64,000 bases of DNA. Source: Siphonodentalium dalli. Taxonomy: Eukaryota; Mollusca; Scaphopoda; Gadilida; Siphonodentaliidae. A model generated the notes under the pieces. The model saw only the letters and a list, made by a program, of their open reading frames with translations. It had not been told where the DNA came from and searched no databases. The DNA is taken from assembly GCA_032622095.1 (NCBI GenBank), contig CP136063.1, positions 181,763,956-181,827,955 of the forward strand, given 5' to 3'. The first letter of the stretch is position 1. Every line of letters begins with the position of its first letter. Both the position numbers and the translations under genes were made by a program. Shown here piece by piece: positions 36,421 to 46,958 of this stretch.

Positions 36421-36827
36421 CCAATGTTGTACAATCTATTCACCCTGGGACCGATATACCCACGTGTCTTCGGGGTGCGTTTGCTCCAGATGACGTACAC
36501 CGCCATGGACATGCGATCTTGCCCCTTGCTTTTATTTTACTTTCGGCGTATATATCCCCGTCTTTACGGTACGTGCGTTTCTGATGTGCCGAGTGAACTC
36601 TTTTTTATTTCGTTATAACGAAATAAGATAATTGTATAGCGAAATACGATTTCGATATATATCGAAATAAGATATCGTCATACCGAAATAAGATATCGTT
36701 ATAACGAAATAAGATTTGAGGCCAGTTATCGATGCTAGGATTTTGCAATTTTCATGTTTAGATTAAAAAAAAAAATGATCGCCCGGGCCCCGACCGCCCT
36801 GCATGGCTGTCAAAAACTGCTAATTAA

Positions 36828-37409
36828 AGGGGTACTGTACGCCAAATGTTGTTGTTGGTTTTTATAGTCTCCGAGTCGGAGAATAAGGTAACAATTTTTT
36901 CATTATTTGAAAGTCTGTTGAGTACGAAATAGTGTTACGGATGACAAATTTACCGGAATGCAAAAATACAAATTGTCGTTGTCGAGTAATTTGTGTACAG
37001 TTTTCAACCTAATGAAACAAATAAAAGTTATATTATATGCATAGTAGTCCCATATAATCATTTAAGTTATTGTATCGTCGCTAGTCAGTGAGTGGCTTGA
37101 GTGTTCTCCCCGTATCATCATAATATTTTAAGCGATCGTGTGTGCGATCGGTTTAACAAGCCAGTATCCCTCATTTATTTTATTTGATAACGTAAATTCG
37201 TAATTTAATTGACGCCATTTTATGGCTCCAGTCATAAATTCAATTTATATCAAATTATTAACTTTTAAATTATTAAATTTTAAGATAGCCTATTAACCTG
37301 AGCGTTTACAGAATACATCTTCGACTCAAATTACTTCTGTTTCTCTATATTATCGATATTAGATCGTTGTTGTCACCGGAAATTTAATGAAAATGGCGTA
37401 CAGTACCCT
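36828..37409. mobile_element. TTAA-target MITE, AGGGGTACTGTACGCC ends (copy 2)
   Basis: 582 bp between TTAA 36824 and TTAA 37410. Very similar to copy 1 over its whole length, with one C lost at the right end. Confidence 0.93.
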
Positions 37410-37734
37410 TTAAGTTAACAAAACAAATCAGTGTGTGGGATTATTTGCAATACGTGGCCACAAGACTATACCAATCCAAAAATCAAAGCCCAAGGAGGGG
37501 GCTCCAGTTGTGGAAATGGAGTTACGCATACTTGTGACTTTGGTCTGGTTGAATGCGAGTGGGGGTGTAGTTGGAAATTATAAGGTTAATGGACACACAT
37601 CAACGGGGAACATCTACCGGTATATCCATCCATTTCAAACTAACAAATTTAATGACTATCATTTTTCATAATCCTATCCAAATTATATACACATACCGGT
37701 ACATGTACTATATGTTCAAATAGTCTATACCTAT

Positions 37735-38640
37735 TTGTAAATGTATACCTAAATGTTATATCATGCCATGAATCTCTAGTCTGGCTAACGCCCGTAAAGA
37801 TCATATTCCACCAGTACAAGAACTTGGAACTTTTTGAAGTTTTGACATGCAGGGAACCTAATAAAGTCGAAAAAATAACGCGGGCAATATATTTATTAGT
37901 TATTATATATTCCTTAATAATGTAGGCCTACTTCACTGTAAGTCTACTTCACTGTAAGTGAAGGTCCCAACTCGAAATTTTACGATATAAGTGAATTTGT
38001 GAGCAAGTTGTCTTTGCGTCGTTTGCAATTATAGAATTTCTCCTGTGTAATTAATTCGATATTTATTGCGATATCGGTTCACAAAAATCATAGAAAAACA
38101 TGCAATTTTGAGTTGGGACATTCACCCACACTGAAATACATTATTAAGGAACAGTCAATAACTGTAAGAAATATATTTCCCGCGTAATTATTTTTGACTT
38201 TATAAGATTCCCTGTCAAAACTTCAGTTCGAAGGCCTCAGGCTTTGTACTGATGGATTGATTGATTGATTGGGGTTTATTGTCGCTTTAGCCACTAAGGC
38301 CATATCACGACATTGCCAGTTTTAGTGGTGGAGGAAATCCGCACACTTGCGACTAATCTAACAGTGATTTCAATGGCTGATAAACTCGTCAACCATGTGC
38401 GGCAAACCACCGACCATCGGCGAGTAACTGGCAACTCCACCAGATAACGATTTCGAGTTACAAAGTCCACGATGGAAACATGTGGAGTTGAACCCTTATC
38501 GCCAGCGCTGGAGGGCGAAACGGCTTGGAGTGGTACCCCTAACCGATTGAGCCACCGATGCCCCTGTACTGATGGAACATGATCTCTACGGGCGTTAGCC
38601 AGAGTAGACATTCATGACATGATCTATACCTAAATGTATA
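37735..38640. mobile_element. Long inverted-repeat element interrupted by a SINE
   Basis: The left arm contains ATGAATCTCTAGTCTGGC then TAACGCCCGTAAAGATCAT. The right arm is its complement, read back from 38605. Arms exceed 80 bp, counting the TACCTAAATGT flank. A further inner pair lies around 37850-37890 and 38185-38235 (AATAACGCGGG / CCCGCGTAATTA). The SINE at 38257-38564 sits in the right arm. Confidence 0.75.
38257..38564 (-). mobile_element. tRNA-derived SINE with 12-bp target duplication
   Basis: On the minus strand the head reads GGCATCGGTGGCTCAATCGG (A-box region) and later GGTTCAACTCC (B box), an internal RNA polymerase III promoter as in tRNA-derived SINEs. The tail is a short AATC repeat. 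TGTACTGATGGA flanks both sides (38245-38256 and 38565-38576). Length about 308 bp. Confidence 0.88.
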
Positions 38641-38810
38641 GCACGCATGTGTCATGCAATATCCTATTTAGTTTAATTGAATTGTAATCAAGTTTCGTTA
38701 TCCAATACATTGAATAGCCACGTCCGGGCGTCCCTGCTTAATATTACACGATGGTATGATATCATCCAAGTGCGTGCATTGAGTTTATATTTGCTGCGAT
38801 CAGCTTAATT

Positions 38811-41452
38811 TTTATGTTTACCCATACCATAGTATGGTAAACATAGTGTCGTTGCCCGGATTGACCACTCGTCGTTAGTCCGTCCGTCCGTCTGTCTGTC
38901 TGTCTGTCTGTCTGTAGACACTTTACGCATGGTGCGATAACTCGAACATTTTATATCTGATCGGAACCAAATTTTGTATATGAATTTGTCAGCACCAAAT
39001 ACAGATCGAGTTCGAATATGGGTTCGATCCGAGTTTTTTTTCACGGAGTTATGGCCCTTTTTCGACTTAGAATTCATGCATGCTACCATAACTCAAAAAA
39101 AATTTATCTGATCAGAATCAAATTTGGTATGCAAGTTTCTCGGACCAAAATACAGATCGAGTTCGAATATGGGTTTGATCCGATATTTTTCAATGGAGTT
39201 ATGGCCCTTTTTCGACTTAGAATTCATGCATGCTGCCATAACTCAATTTTTTTTTTATCTGATCAGAACCAAATTTGGTATGCAAGTTTCTCAACTCAAA
39301 ATACAGATCGAGTTTGAATATGGGTTATATCCAACATTTTTTACCAGAGTTATGGCCCTTTTTCAACTAAAAATTGAACAGATAACCATAGCAGTCTACA
39401 ATTAATTACCAGTGGTATCAGTTTAGCTCTGAGAGCAGTAAATCTGTATTATGGGAATTAGAGTTATTTTTTACTCCCATGTTTATGATGACACACTCCT
39501 CACCTGTATAGTTTTTGGTATCGATCGGTTGATCGGTTTAGAAATTATTAACACTTTGCATCCGCACATAGGCATGAGCTATCCGATGCTGTAACCAAAT
39601 TATTTTTTGTCCGATTGTTTTCATATTTGATATGTAGGTTTATAATGACACACCCCTCACCTGTATAGTTTTTGGTATCGATCGGTTGATCGGTTTAGAA
39701 AATAATTAACCCTGCACACAAATGCTATCTGATCCATCTAAGTCAAACTGTTTTCTTCTGATATGCCTCATATTTCTTACCAAGGTTTTTCTTAGCACGT
39801 TCTTTATCTGTATGGTTTTTGGTATCGTTTAATTAACCCTTTTCAAACTTATGTTTACTTAGAACTCAAAACATTTTTCATCTGATCTACACCAAATTTG
39901 GTACATGTGGTCCTCACCCCGAAATACAGATCAAGTTCAAATTTGGGTTTGATCCGATATATTTTAACAGAGATGGCCCTTTATAATTCAAGTAATTTAC
40001 TACCTATTGTATATGCCCTGTGAGAATTTAAGACAAACAACTTTACACAGTAATCTGCTTTATTGGGATCAGAAAATGACACTGGATACTCTTTGCTAAA
40101 CCACTGCTGCCCCCAGAGCTGTCAAATTTAAGTGATTGATGATACTTTACTCCAGTTTGTGTGCAATAGTAATTTAACCCAACCTGTTGAAACATGTTCA
40201 TGGCATTAATACAAATAGTCCATTGTCCATGTGAAGGATTTTCTGGAGCATGGCTGTTTAGAGAATTGTTGTTTACAGAGACACTGTTGTCTTATCTTGA
40301 GAAAACAATTTATCCACACATTAGTTCCATCATATGATGTCATTGAAAATGATTAACACTCTCCACACATCATATGTTCATTCTCCTATTGTATGTCCAG
40401 TTGATCGTGATCCACTTTTCACTTGCATGTATTTCAGGATTAAAATTAACCTATTCCATAGACACATCATATCTGATACGCAGATTTTAAATTATCTCTT
40501 TCGCCTTAGGCCAGGTTCACTAAGAATTTATATTAATTATAAGCCACCAATTGAATATTCATCATTTGAGGATATATCTTATTTTGAAATTCCCTCTATT
40601 GCATTTGGGCTGCAGGATAATAATAATGGTTCTGGTATTCTTGAAGCTGACTTTTTGGTCAAATATTTTTCACCCAATCACTTTTATAATCTCATTCAGG
40701 TTGATTGTGATACATTCTTCATGTGTATAGATTTTGGTATTGATTGAATGGTTTTGAGAATATTAACCCAATATTTAATAATATTTCTGCTGTTACAGAC
40801 ATTGTATCTTTCCAACGATCAGCTTAGAATAAAATTAACCATAGGTACATGTATACTGTACGCGATCCAATGTTATGACTCTAATATTTTCAATTTGACC
40901 CTTCTCATATCTCTCCTTTAATTATCTGATAATTCTGTATTAAAATATTTTATATCCAACCATTATCAATCATATTTAATATCAAGGTCTATACACCCCT
41001 CACTTATATAGATGTTCAGGTGTTTGTTGGTCTCTAATCTCAATCATCCCATAACTTTTACTATGCACCTAACACAACAACATAATCTGTTATGACTCAG
41101 GTTCTATTGTAAGAATTAAATAAATAGAGTTATTATGATGTTAATATTGTAACAATTATATCTTTAACAGCTATGGTGCATCTGTCTGACTGTGTTTGGG
41201 TATAATTATCTTTATCAATCTATCACACATACATGTATCTCTGTTGGAGTGACCGAATAGGTTGAAATCGAATGTCATATCCATCTTCCTATTGTGTTTA
41301 AATGAGCAAGTTGCTCAATATGTCTGATTCCACTATGAAACTAATAAATAATAGTACGCTGTGAATTGTTGAAATTCTTGCACTCATAAAAAGATCGCTA
41401 TCGCCAAGATATGGGTTAAACATCTGCCGATCGTGATCGGCCTCTCGTTTGT
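38811..41452. mobile_element. Helentron-like element (copy 4, long)
   Basis: Starts ATGTTTACCCATACCATAG with a CCGTCCGTCTGTCTG microsatellite and ends GCCGATCGTGATCGGC-CTCTCGTT. At 38940-39360 three tandem modules of about 125 bp share AATACAGATCGAGTTCGAAT and GAGTTATGGCCCTTTTTC. The interior 39480-41450 is colinear with 19220-22190 except that the hAT element is missing here. Confidence 0.6.
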
Positions 41453-42670
41453 TATCTACACGATAACAAATAAAAGGAGATGATAAGATGGGGCCAAAAA
41501 TACCTTGAACTCCTTGGCTCAATCAACATGAACCTATTTAACCACACTCAACTGCACTCAACGGGAAATTTCAATGTATTTGAAGTATCCGATAAATTAT
41601 GGTTCCATCACCACGATCTATCCGAATGATGCGCCCCAAATAATAGCATATCGTCTAAGTACCGTGATCGGATGATTTTTGTGTGATTCTGAACAAGGAC
41701 AAGTATTACTTATCAATCTTTAATCAATTTATAAACTGGATATATAAAGGCATGCCAAGCAGTCGTCATTTATTGTGCACGGTGGTTGTAATTTAATACT
41801 GGTAACTTTATTTCTTTCCGCTAACAAGTTCTTTCCAGCTGCACACAGGAGTTGTTTGGCGCTAATCCTTTGCACCAGGTATATATATATATATACAAAT
41901 GACATAATATCATATCATAATATAATATATATATCCGCCATTCACGACAGCTTTTTGCCTCTTATAAAACTTTGATACCATGCATTTGAAGCGCATTTGG
42001 TATCCTGAATTACTATATTGTACACGTTGCATAATTATGCATGCTATATGTGATTTTACTATTGGATTATTGTTTCAGGGACTATTAAAATGGGGGGGGG
42101 GGGGCGAATTCCTGCTAAGATAAATTCGTTTTCTCTTGAAAAAAAAAAGTCTGTCAATTTATTTTATTATTAATTGAATTCCTCCAGAGAAAAGACAAAT
42201 TATTTTTAACAAAAATTATGTCTGTCAATTTATTTTTAATTCCTCATGAGAAGAGATCAATTATTCTTAGTAGAAATTACTTTTATTTCAGAATGAAATT
42301 CACTTCTCTTAACAGATATACAATTTTAATTTTTGTCTCACCAGGAATCAAGTTCAATCCCAAGTCCCTTGAAGTTAATTGAATTCTCGTTGGTTGAATA
42401 ATTCTATTTCTCTTAAACTAAAATTTGAAAGGAAACTTAGAGCTAAATTAAGCACTCCACTTATAGTGTTCTTAATGGGTATAATGTCAAGAGGTGGAAA
42501 GTTTAGATGGACCTACACAGAAAACTACTTAATTGTTAAACACCACATGAAGGAATCTATACAATCTGAAGACCACATCAAGCAAATTATATAACAATAA
42601 AAATTTAAAAAAGATTACTTTAATCATAGTTTTAGAAGGGAAATTTTGGGAACAGTATTCTCAGCAAGTA
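41453..42670. other. Intergenic, no gene recognised
   Basis: Includes a TATATATA run near 41880 and a poly-G run near 42092. A 71-codon frame at 42379-42594 shows no recognisable domain. Confidence 0.45.
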
Positions 42671-42673
42671 TAC

Positions 42674-42821
42674 AAATTTTGGTATGTCCTTCATGTAAGA
42701 ATACACTAACTCCCTAACCCTAACCCTAACCCTAACCCTAGCCCTAACCCTAACACATATGGAGAATGAAGGGTGGTGTGTGTGGTTTCGTGTATTCTTA
42801 CATGAAGGATATACCCAAATT
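42674..42821. repeat. Inverted repeat enclosing an interstitial telomeric repeat
   Basis: Arms of about 31 bp: GGTATGTCCTTCATGTAAGA...ATACAC at the left and GTGTATTCTTACATGAAGGA...TATACC at the right. The loop holds seven CCCTAA units (42712-42754), one changed to CCCTAG. Confidence 0.88.
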
Positions 42822-42892
42822 TCGTGGCAATGAATAACTGCTGTAAAAAAAATACATGATCTGAACTGGTAAAAGGGTCGAATGGCAATTTT

Positions 42893-43090
42893 AATTGAGC
42901 TCAATCTCAACTGACCTGAATACAAACATTGGGCTAGTTCCTTGATGTAACAGTTCATGCTAATGGCTTCTCACAATTTGCTCGCACACACCTAACATGA
43001 TGTTGAGATTCTTGAAGCAGTATTGAACTCAATTGAAGGAACTAGCCCAATGTTGGTATTCAGGTCAGTCCACTCAAGCTGAGCAATTAA
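42893..43090. repeat. Inverted repeat, arms about 45 bp
   Basis: CTGACCTGAATACAAACATT...GGGCTAGTTCCTT pairs with AAGGAACTAGCCCAATGTTG...GTATTCAGGTCAG. A CACCTAACATGATGTTGA block in the loop recurs at about 43235. Confidence 0.8.
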
Positions 43091-43380
43091 CACTAATAGG
43101 CCACAATGTTAGAGATAGCTGGTAAGCTGGGAATTTGGCTATGGACTTGTGACCTGAAAGTGAGGCTAAAACTTATCTCAGCCCAAAGATTTATATCAAT
43201 TCTTGCAAAATGGATGTTCACCATTTATCAGAACACACCTAACATGATGTTGAAATTCTTGACGCAGTATGTCTAATGTGATTTGAATGTTAATCAAACA
43301 AAAAGTTGTCTTTCATGTAACAGCTACTCTAGTTCACATTCCGGCCAAACTTGTTATTATATACACTAGAATCTAATTAA

Positions 43381-43801
43381 AGGCCCACTTAAGTTTGGAA
43401 TGGCCTGATCACATGATTATATAAAAAATGATATACAATTTGGAAGAGGAACCAAAAAGAAATATATTCTACTGGAATACGGAACAGCTGTGCTAGGAGC
43501 GTCCATCAAATGACAGAGATTCTCATATTCATACCAGCACTTCCCCCGTTATTTTTCCAAGAGTGGATCATAATTCACAACTAATATTCCTCTTCCATTA
43601 AGAATAATAGACTGGCACTACAAACCAAATGGAAATTAAGCACAAAACACATGTCGGTACCTTGACACACAACATGTTCACTGTTTATTCGACTGGTTAT
43701 GTTGATAATACAATGTATACGAGCTTCCTCTTTCAATTGGTATATAATATGGAATATGTTGTATATAATGTGATCTGGGGATTTGAAAATTAAGCGGGCC
43801 T
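43381..43801. mobile_element. TTAA-target MITE, AGGCCCACTTAA ends (copy 2)
   Basis: TTAA-AGGCCCACTTAAGTTT ... AATTAAGCGGGCCT-TTAA. It contains the TCTTCCATT hairpin region seen in the other copies, in decayed form. Confidence 0.85.
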
Positions 43802-43858
43802 TTAAAAAGTAAAATAGATTCCATGCAAAATTAGCCTGAATCCCCGAGTACATCTTAA

Positions 43859-44077
43859 CCCTTTGAGTGCCAGGTTGATTTTTGTATCAACCCATATACC
43901 CTGTGCCAATGCATTCTCTTATATATGCGAGTCGACCATAGGTCGCCTCGCATATATAAGAGAATACATTGGCCTAACAATTTTTTTTTACAATGTTAAT
44001 AATTTATTCTTATATTCTTTAACAGACTTATTTTGTAGATTTAGGGCCGATGAGATCGGCCCCTGGCACTCAAAGGG
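43859..44077. mobile_element. TTAA-target MITE, CCCTTTGAGTGCCAGG ends (copy 2)
   Basis: TTAA-CCCTTTGAGTGCCAGG ... CCTGGCACTCAAAGGG-TTAA, 219 bp, with an internal hairpin around GCGAGTCGACCATAGGTCGC. It ends only 31 bp before the splice acceptor of the first synthase coding exon. Confidence 0.93.
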
Positions 44078-44108
44078 TTAATAAGTGAGCAAAATCATAT
44101 CATTGCAG

Positions 44109-44364
44109 ATATTATAAGAGTAATAAAATAATATGCCTGCTAGTGTCAATGAGGGTATACCATTGTCTGGAGAACGACACAATGAAGCAACAAATATCAA
44201 GCTACCTCCAGTCATGAGTCATGGTGGCCAGGGTCACAAGGATGATGTGGTCATCAGTGGAATATCGTGTCGTCTGCCAGACTCTGACAATATGGAAGAG
44301 TTCAAAGATAATTTGTTATCTGGTATTGACATGGTGACAGAGGACGATCGAAGATGGCAGCCAG
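44109..44364 (+). CDS. FAS-type synthase, first coding exon: N-terminus and start of ketosynthase
   Basis: The exon begins after CATTGCAG (acceptor 44108) with 24 bp of 5' UTR. The ATG is at 44133, and it ends one base into a Gly codon at GTAAGT. About 40 hydrophilic residues precede DDVVISGISCRLPDSDNMEE, which starts the beta-ketoacyl synthase fold; then LLSGIDMVTEDDRRWQPG, a segment diagnostic of animal FASN and related FAS-like polyketide synthases. The enzyme family condenses malonyl units onto an acyl chain in the cytosol. The N-terminal extension is longer than in vertebrate FASN as I recall it. Whether this is FASN or an animal FAS-like PKS cannot be decided, because the later domains lie outside the window. 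Confidence 0.92.
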
Positions 44365-44379
44365 GTAAGTCTTTATTAA

Positions 44380-44795
44380 CCCTTTCTATTCTAAATGGAT
44401 TCTCCCAATCAGTTATAAAATTATACATTGGAATGGTCTATTGTACATCTGGAGGGGTTTTTTGGGGGAAAACAAGCCTATGGTCGTTTGTTGAACTTAT
44501 TATGTGAACATTTTCTAAGTGATAACTACTTGTCAATGAGTATTTAGTATAGAAATGGTTAACCGGATCTTTACAAAATACTCACTGATGAGTACAATAT
44601 AGTTCCCTCTGGAAATGTTCAGATAATAAGTTCAACAAATGACCATATCGTTTGTTGAACTTATTATCTGAACATATTCCGCCATGGAATAGAAACTTGT
44701 ATTATATTTTCATTATACTGTCGTCTGCTAATTTATTATGTACACCCCTCCAAATGACTAACAATTTATAACTGAAAGGGTTACTATAGAAAGGG
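44380..44795. mobile_element. TTAA-target element, CCCTTTCTAT ends (copy 2, two inverted halves)
   Basis: TTAA-CCCTTTCTATTCTAAATGG ... ACTATAGAAAGGG-TTAA. The left half (to 44558) matches the copy at 9399; the right half is a reversed relative. An internal hairpin reads GTTCAGATAATAAGTTCAAC and back. It begins 15 bp after the exon border. Confidence 0.75.
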
Positions 44796-44799
44796 TTAA

Positions 44800-45293
44800 A
44801 GGCCCACTTAATATTCGAGTCACTGATTATTTTTTTTATAGTGCCTTTATATACAGTTTTAATAACAATCTATGCCATAATATACGATTAAAATACTATA
44901 ATTCATCACCATTTGGAACGGCTGTGTCTCAGAAGGTGCCCATAGAGTAATAGAAGAAGGCTGAAATCATATAAACATTTCCCCTGTTGTGGCTCCCAGA
45001 ATGCAACAGAATTCAAACTATATATTTATTTTCAATGGAAGGGGAATAACTATGTCTTTAAGATATAGAGTTATTCCCCTTCCATTGAAAATAATACACT
45101 TTGCACTACAACCCAGATGAAACTTGAGCACAGAACACATGTCGGATCTCAACAAAAACAACATAATCACAGTTTATAACACCGAATAAGTTGATAATAC
45201 AATGTTTTGCAGCTTCCTCTTTCAAATGGTGTATACATAATACGTTATATATTTTATATAAAATGATCTGGGGGTCAAAAATTAAGTGGGTCT
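44800..45293. mobile_element. TTAA-target MITE, AGGCCCACTTAA ends (copy 3)
   Basis: TTAA-AGGCCCACTTAATATTCGAG ... ATTAAGTGGGTCT-TTAA, with the central palindrome TTTTCAATGGAAGGGGAATA and complement around a TCTTTAAGA turn. Confidence 0.88.
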
Positions 45294-45597
45294 TTAATTA
45301 GCTCACCCTTCTTTAGATTTGATACTGAAAATTTTATATTTTGTATGTTATTGATTCCTATTGAATAGGAATCAAACTGCATGATGTCACATAACTTTGA
45401 AACTAATCAAACTATAGGGTCTGTTTGGATACCAAAATGGGAAAATATCGCATTGAAGTCAGTGAAATTCTCAAAAAGAAATAAACTATGTATAAATACG
45501 GAAAAATTACGAAACCCTAGTTTGGTGTCCTTATGCAGATTAATCAGATGGTTATAAAGATCAACAGTGAACAACTTCTTCATTCTTATATTTGCAG

Positions 45598-45750
45598 GAT
45601 TATATGACCTACCAAAGAGGAATGGTAAACTGAAAGACATATCTAAGTTTGATGCATCATTTTTTGGAGTGAGCCCGAAACAGGCCGATACCATGGACCC
45701 ACAGCTGAGAATGCTCATGGAGGTTTCATATGAGGCTGTCATTGATGCAG
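45598..45750 (+). CDS. FAS-type synthase exon: ketosynthase, second block
   Basis: Enters in phase 1 after TTTGCAG and leaves in phase 1 at GTAACA. It encodes [20 protein letters not shown], then [20 protein letters not shown] and [11 protein letters not shown]. The FDASFFG...[10 protein letters not shown] pattern is the conserved N-terminal ketosynthase signature. Phases and sequence join exactly to exons on both sides. Confidence 0.94.
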
Positions 45751-45797
45751 GTAACATACGTACAGTACCAAACCTGAGTTTAGTGTGCCTGTAATTT

Positions 45798-45890
45798 GCA
45801 GAATGAGGTCCCCAGAGGGTTAATTTAGTGACGCTATCCCATATAGTGGGCAGCATCACTAAATTTACCCTCTTGGGGACCTCATTCTGC
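45798..45890. mobile_element. Small foldback repeat, AGAATGAGGTCCCCAGAG family (copy 3)
   Basis: GCAGAATGAGGTCCCCAGAGG ... CTTGGGGACCTCATTCTGC with a GCTATCCCATATAGTGGGCAGC turn, 48 bp after the exon border. Confidence 0.85.
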
Positions 45891-45974
45891 TTAGGCCTCA
45901 TCTTCTCTGGAAAGTTTCTTTATTTAATATCAAATTTCTATAGAAATTTCTTCACATAGATTCTAATTCTTTTT

Positions 45975-46471
45975 AGCTCAACTTTACTTTGTAAAGTTTG
46001 ACCTATTGCCATGACTTGATATCCGTCGTCCGTGTGTGAGGGTGTGTGTGGGTGTGTGTGTGTGCGTGTGTGATGAGTCAACAATTTCCTTTAGCACGGG
46101 CTACAGGTCGTATCTTTAATCGGATCGTTATAAAATTTGTCATAGCTCTTGACATTGACATGTAGATGGGAACGAGTCATTTTGGGGTCATTCGGAAAAA
46201 AAACATGGCCGCCATCGGCCATCTTGGATTTCAAAATTCAATCCATTAGCACGGGCTACAGGCCGCACTGTTCGTCTGATCGTCATGAAATTTGTCATGG
46301 ATGTTAATATTGACATGTAGATGGGAACGAGTTATTTTGGGGTCATTCGGCCAAAAAATATGGCCGCCAGCAGCCATCTTGGATTTTACTCTTTGTATGA
46401 CTAAATCCTTTAGCACGGGCTACAGGTCGTACCTTTAGTCTGATCATCATAAAATTTGTCAAGGATGTTAA
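45975..46471. repeat. GGCCATCTTGG modules, block A
   Basis: Opens TTTTAGCTCAACTTTACTT and a GTGTGTGTG microsatellite, then two and a half modules of about 165 bp with TAGCACGGGCTACAGG, AAATTTGTCATGGATG, GATGGGAACGAG and GGCCGCCATCGGCCATCTTG. The TTAA MITE at 46472 interrupts the last module. Confidence 0.8.
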
Positions 46472-46940
46472 AGGTACTCAACCCGTAAAGAGGGTCCCCA
46501 TCTCAACAGATTCCAACAACAACAATCCGATCAGAGGGTCCTATATTACTATTTCTTTGGCTTTGGGGGTAAAAAATATTTGATTCGAGTCGAGGAACCC
46601 ATCAAACAAAGCTCAGAGTTATTAGATATTGATTTTTCAAATTTGTTATGTTCTCGAGATCAGTACTAATAACTGCCGTAATCTGATCTGGATGTGTACT
46701 CCAAATCTATTCAAACAGACAAGGATGAATAACTCTAAAATCAAGTGGTAATTTTAACGCAATTTTGATTGAGTTCTGGGCCAGATAGTATTCCCGATAA
46801 TGAAAAATAATAGATTTCTAAAATCGATATCTAACAAATCTGAGCTTTGATGGGTGACTTCCTCGACTCGAATCAAATATTTTTGACCCCCGAAGCCATT
46901 GAAATAGTAATTGAGAGGAGTTTTATCGGGTTGAGTACCT
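46472..46940. mobile_element. TTAA-target foldback MITE, AGGTACTCAAYC ends (copy 2)
   Basis: TTAA-AGGTACTCAACCCG ... CGGGTTGAGTACCT-TTAA, 469 bp. It carries an extra TCTCAACAGATTCCAACAAC segment compared with copy 1. Inserted in a GGCCATCTTGG module. Confidence 0.88.
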
Positions 46941-46958
46941 TTAACAATGACATGTAGA

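Larger units (their letters stand above)
44365..45597 (+). other. Synthase intron 1 (1.2 kb)
   Basis: From GTAAGT to TTTGCAG. It is almost wholly made of two adjoining TTAA elements (44380-44795 and 44800-45293) sharing one TTAA, followed by about 300 bp of unique sequence. Confidence 0.85.

Noticed and set aside
38257-38564. A tRNA gene (A-box and B-box-like sequences)
   Set aside because: The boxes belong to a SINE head: there is no complete cloverleaf, and the unit has a tail and a 12-bp target duplication.
42379-42594. 71-codon frame outside obvious repeats
   Set aside because: No domain recognised and no splice or promoter evidence; too short to support a gene.
42632-42958. Arg/Val-rich 108-codon frame
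   Set aside because: The dipeptide run is translation of the CCCTAA telomeric repeat.
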